A stretch of DNA of 64,000 bases from assembly GCF_001434295.1 (NCBI RefSeq), contig NZ_AZFA01000001.1, positions 1 through 64,000 on the forward strand, written 5' to 3'. Positions 63,974-64,000 of this stretch are shown here, piece by piece. Numbering within the stretch: the stretch's first letter is position 1; each line of letters starts with the position of its first letter. The stretch is from Companilactobacillus versmoldensis DSM 14857 = KCTC 3814. Its GTDB lineage: Bacteria > Bacillota > Bacilli > Lactobacillales > Lactobacillaceae. The position numbers and the translations under genes are program-made. Below the pieces are notes generated by a model that was not told the origin of the DNA, made no database searches, and was given only the letters and a program-made list of their open reading frames with translations.

Positions 63974-64000
63974 ATGATTAAAGCAAGTTTTCATCGAAAT
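63974..64000 (+). CDS. prp: Ribosomal-processing cysteine protease Prp, first codons only
   Basis: Nine codons from ATG at 63974 read MIKASFHRN, the usual start of Prp (YsxB), which trims L27. It stands between rplU and, by rule, rpmA. The window ends here, so the call rests on position and the start. Confidence 0.75.

Noticed and set aside
59601-64000. Integrated element attached to tRNA-Arg
   Set aside because: No integrase and no repeat of the tRNA 3' end seen; kept only as a question.
1-64000. CRISPR arrays, insertion sequences, toxin-antitoxin pairs, restriction or phage-defence genes
   Set aside because: I looked on both strands and saw no repeat-spacer pattern, transposase or defence motif.

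Overview
The window is AT-rich chromosome from a low-GC Gram-positive of the Lactobacillaceae; a Companilactobacillus-like organism is my guess from gene content and protein style, not something proven here. Evidence: TTG and GTG starts behind strong AGGAGG sites, three T-box-controlled aminoacyl-tRNA synthetase operons (Arg, Thr, Phe), L20- and L21-type ribosomal protein leaders, B. subtilis-like gene order (yha-prsA-hit-ecs, yqeG-to-yqeM, tmcAL-DUF177, yqgN-yqgP-yqgQ-glcK), and DUF3042 next to miaA. I see no insertion sequence, prophage, CRISPR array or plasmid module. It is mainly core chromosome with a few accessory genes.

Layout. 0-5 kb: ornithine carbamoyltransferase, T-box-argS, a UbiA-like membrane protein, and a convergent RluA-type pseudouridine synthase. 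5-16.7 kb: a class A penicillin-binding protein, YheA, the nuclease set yhaO-yhaN-yhaM, then on the minus strand hit, a YtxH-like gene and prsA, and divergently ecsA-ecsB-trmB. 16.7-21.2 kb: a small secreted protein, a thioredoxin-like protein, ytpR, murC and an MFS drug exporter. 21.3-30.4 kb: a replication and repair block (polA-mutM-coaE-nrdR-dnaB-dnaI) followed by T-box-thrS. 30.5-34.1 kb: an unrecognised beta-helix protein on the minus strand, a Cof-type HAD phosphatase, and infC-rpmI-rplT behind an attenuator leader. 34.1-40.1 kb: the yqeG-yqeH-yhbY-nadD-yqeK-rsfS-yqeM-tmcAL-DUF177 ribosome/NAD/tRNA cluster. 40.2-45.1 kb: gnd, an OmpR-type two-component system, and on the minus strand a YidC insertase and acylphosphatase. 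45.1-58.2 kb: an rRNA methyltransferase, T-box-pheST, mltG, greA, a HesB-like protein, pbp2b, rpmG, a folate cyclo-ligase, rhomboid, yqgQ, glcK, a rhodanese-like protein and a MenC/racemase-family enzyme. 58.3-64 kb: DUF3042, miaA, tRNA-Arg(UCU), a small accessory stretch of membrane and basic proteins, a large PTPS-related membrane protein, then rplU and the first codons of prp.

The genes mostly serve translation (three synthetases, IF3, L20, L21, L33, L35, tRNA and rRNA modification, ribosome assembly GTPases), cell-wall synthesis (two penicillin-binding proteins, MltG, MurC, YidC, PrsA) and DNA replication and repair.

The points most worth a second look are changes inside otherwise standard genes. 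ThrRS has lost all four residues of its proofreading site. TrmB carries Tyr in place of the Asp of its NFSDPWPK motif. The UbiA-like protein lacks its prenyl-diphosphate-binding aspartates. Several genes appear to start at non-AUG codons: infC at ATA, the RluA-type gene at ATT, and a small basic protein at ATA. The sensor kinase has almost no sensor domain. A cytoplasmic beta-helix protein has no function I can assign. I found no clear multi-gene undescribed system; the best candidates for unknown biology are the beta-helix gene and the accessory stretch next to tRNA-Arg.
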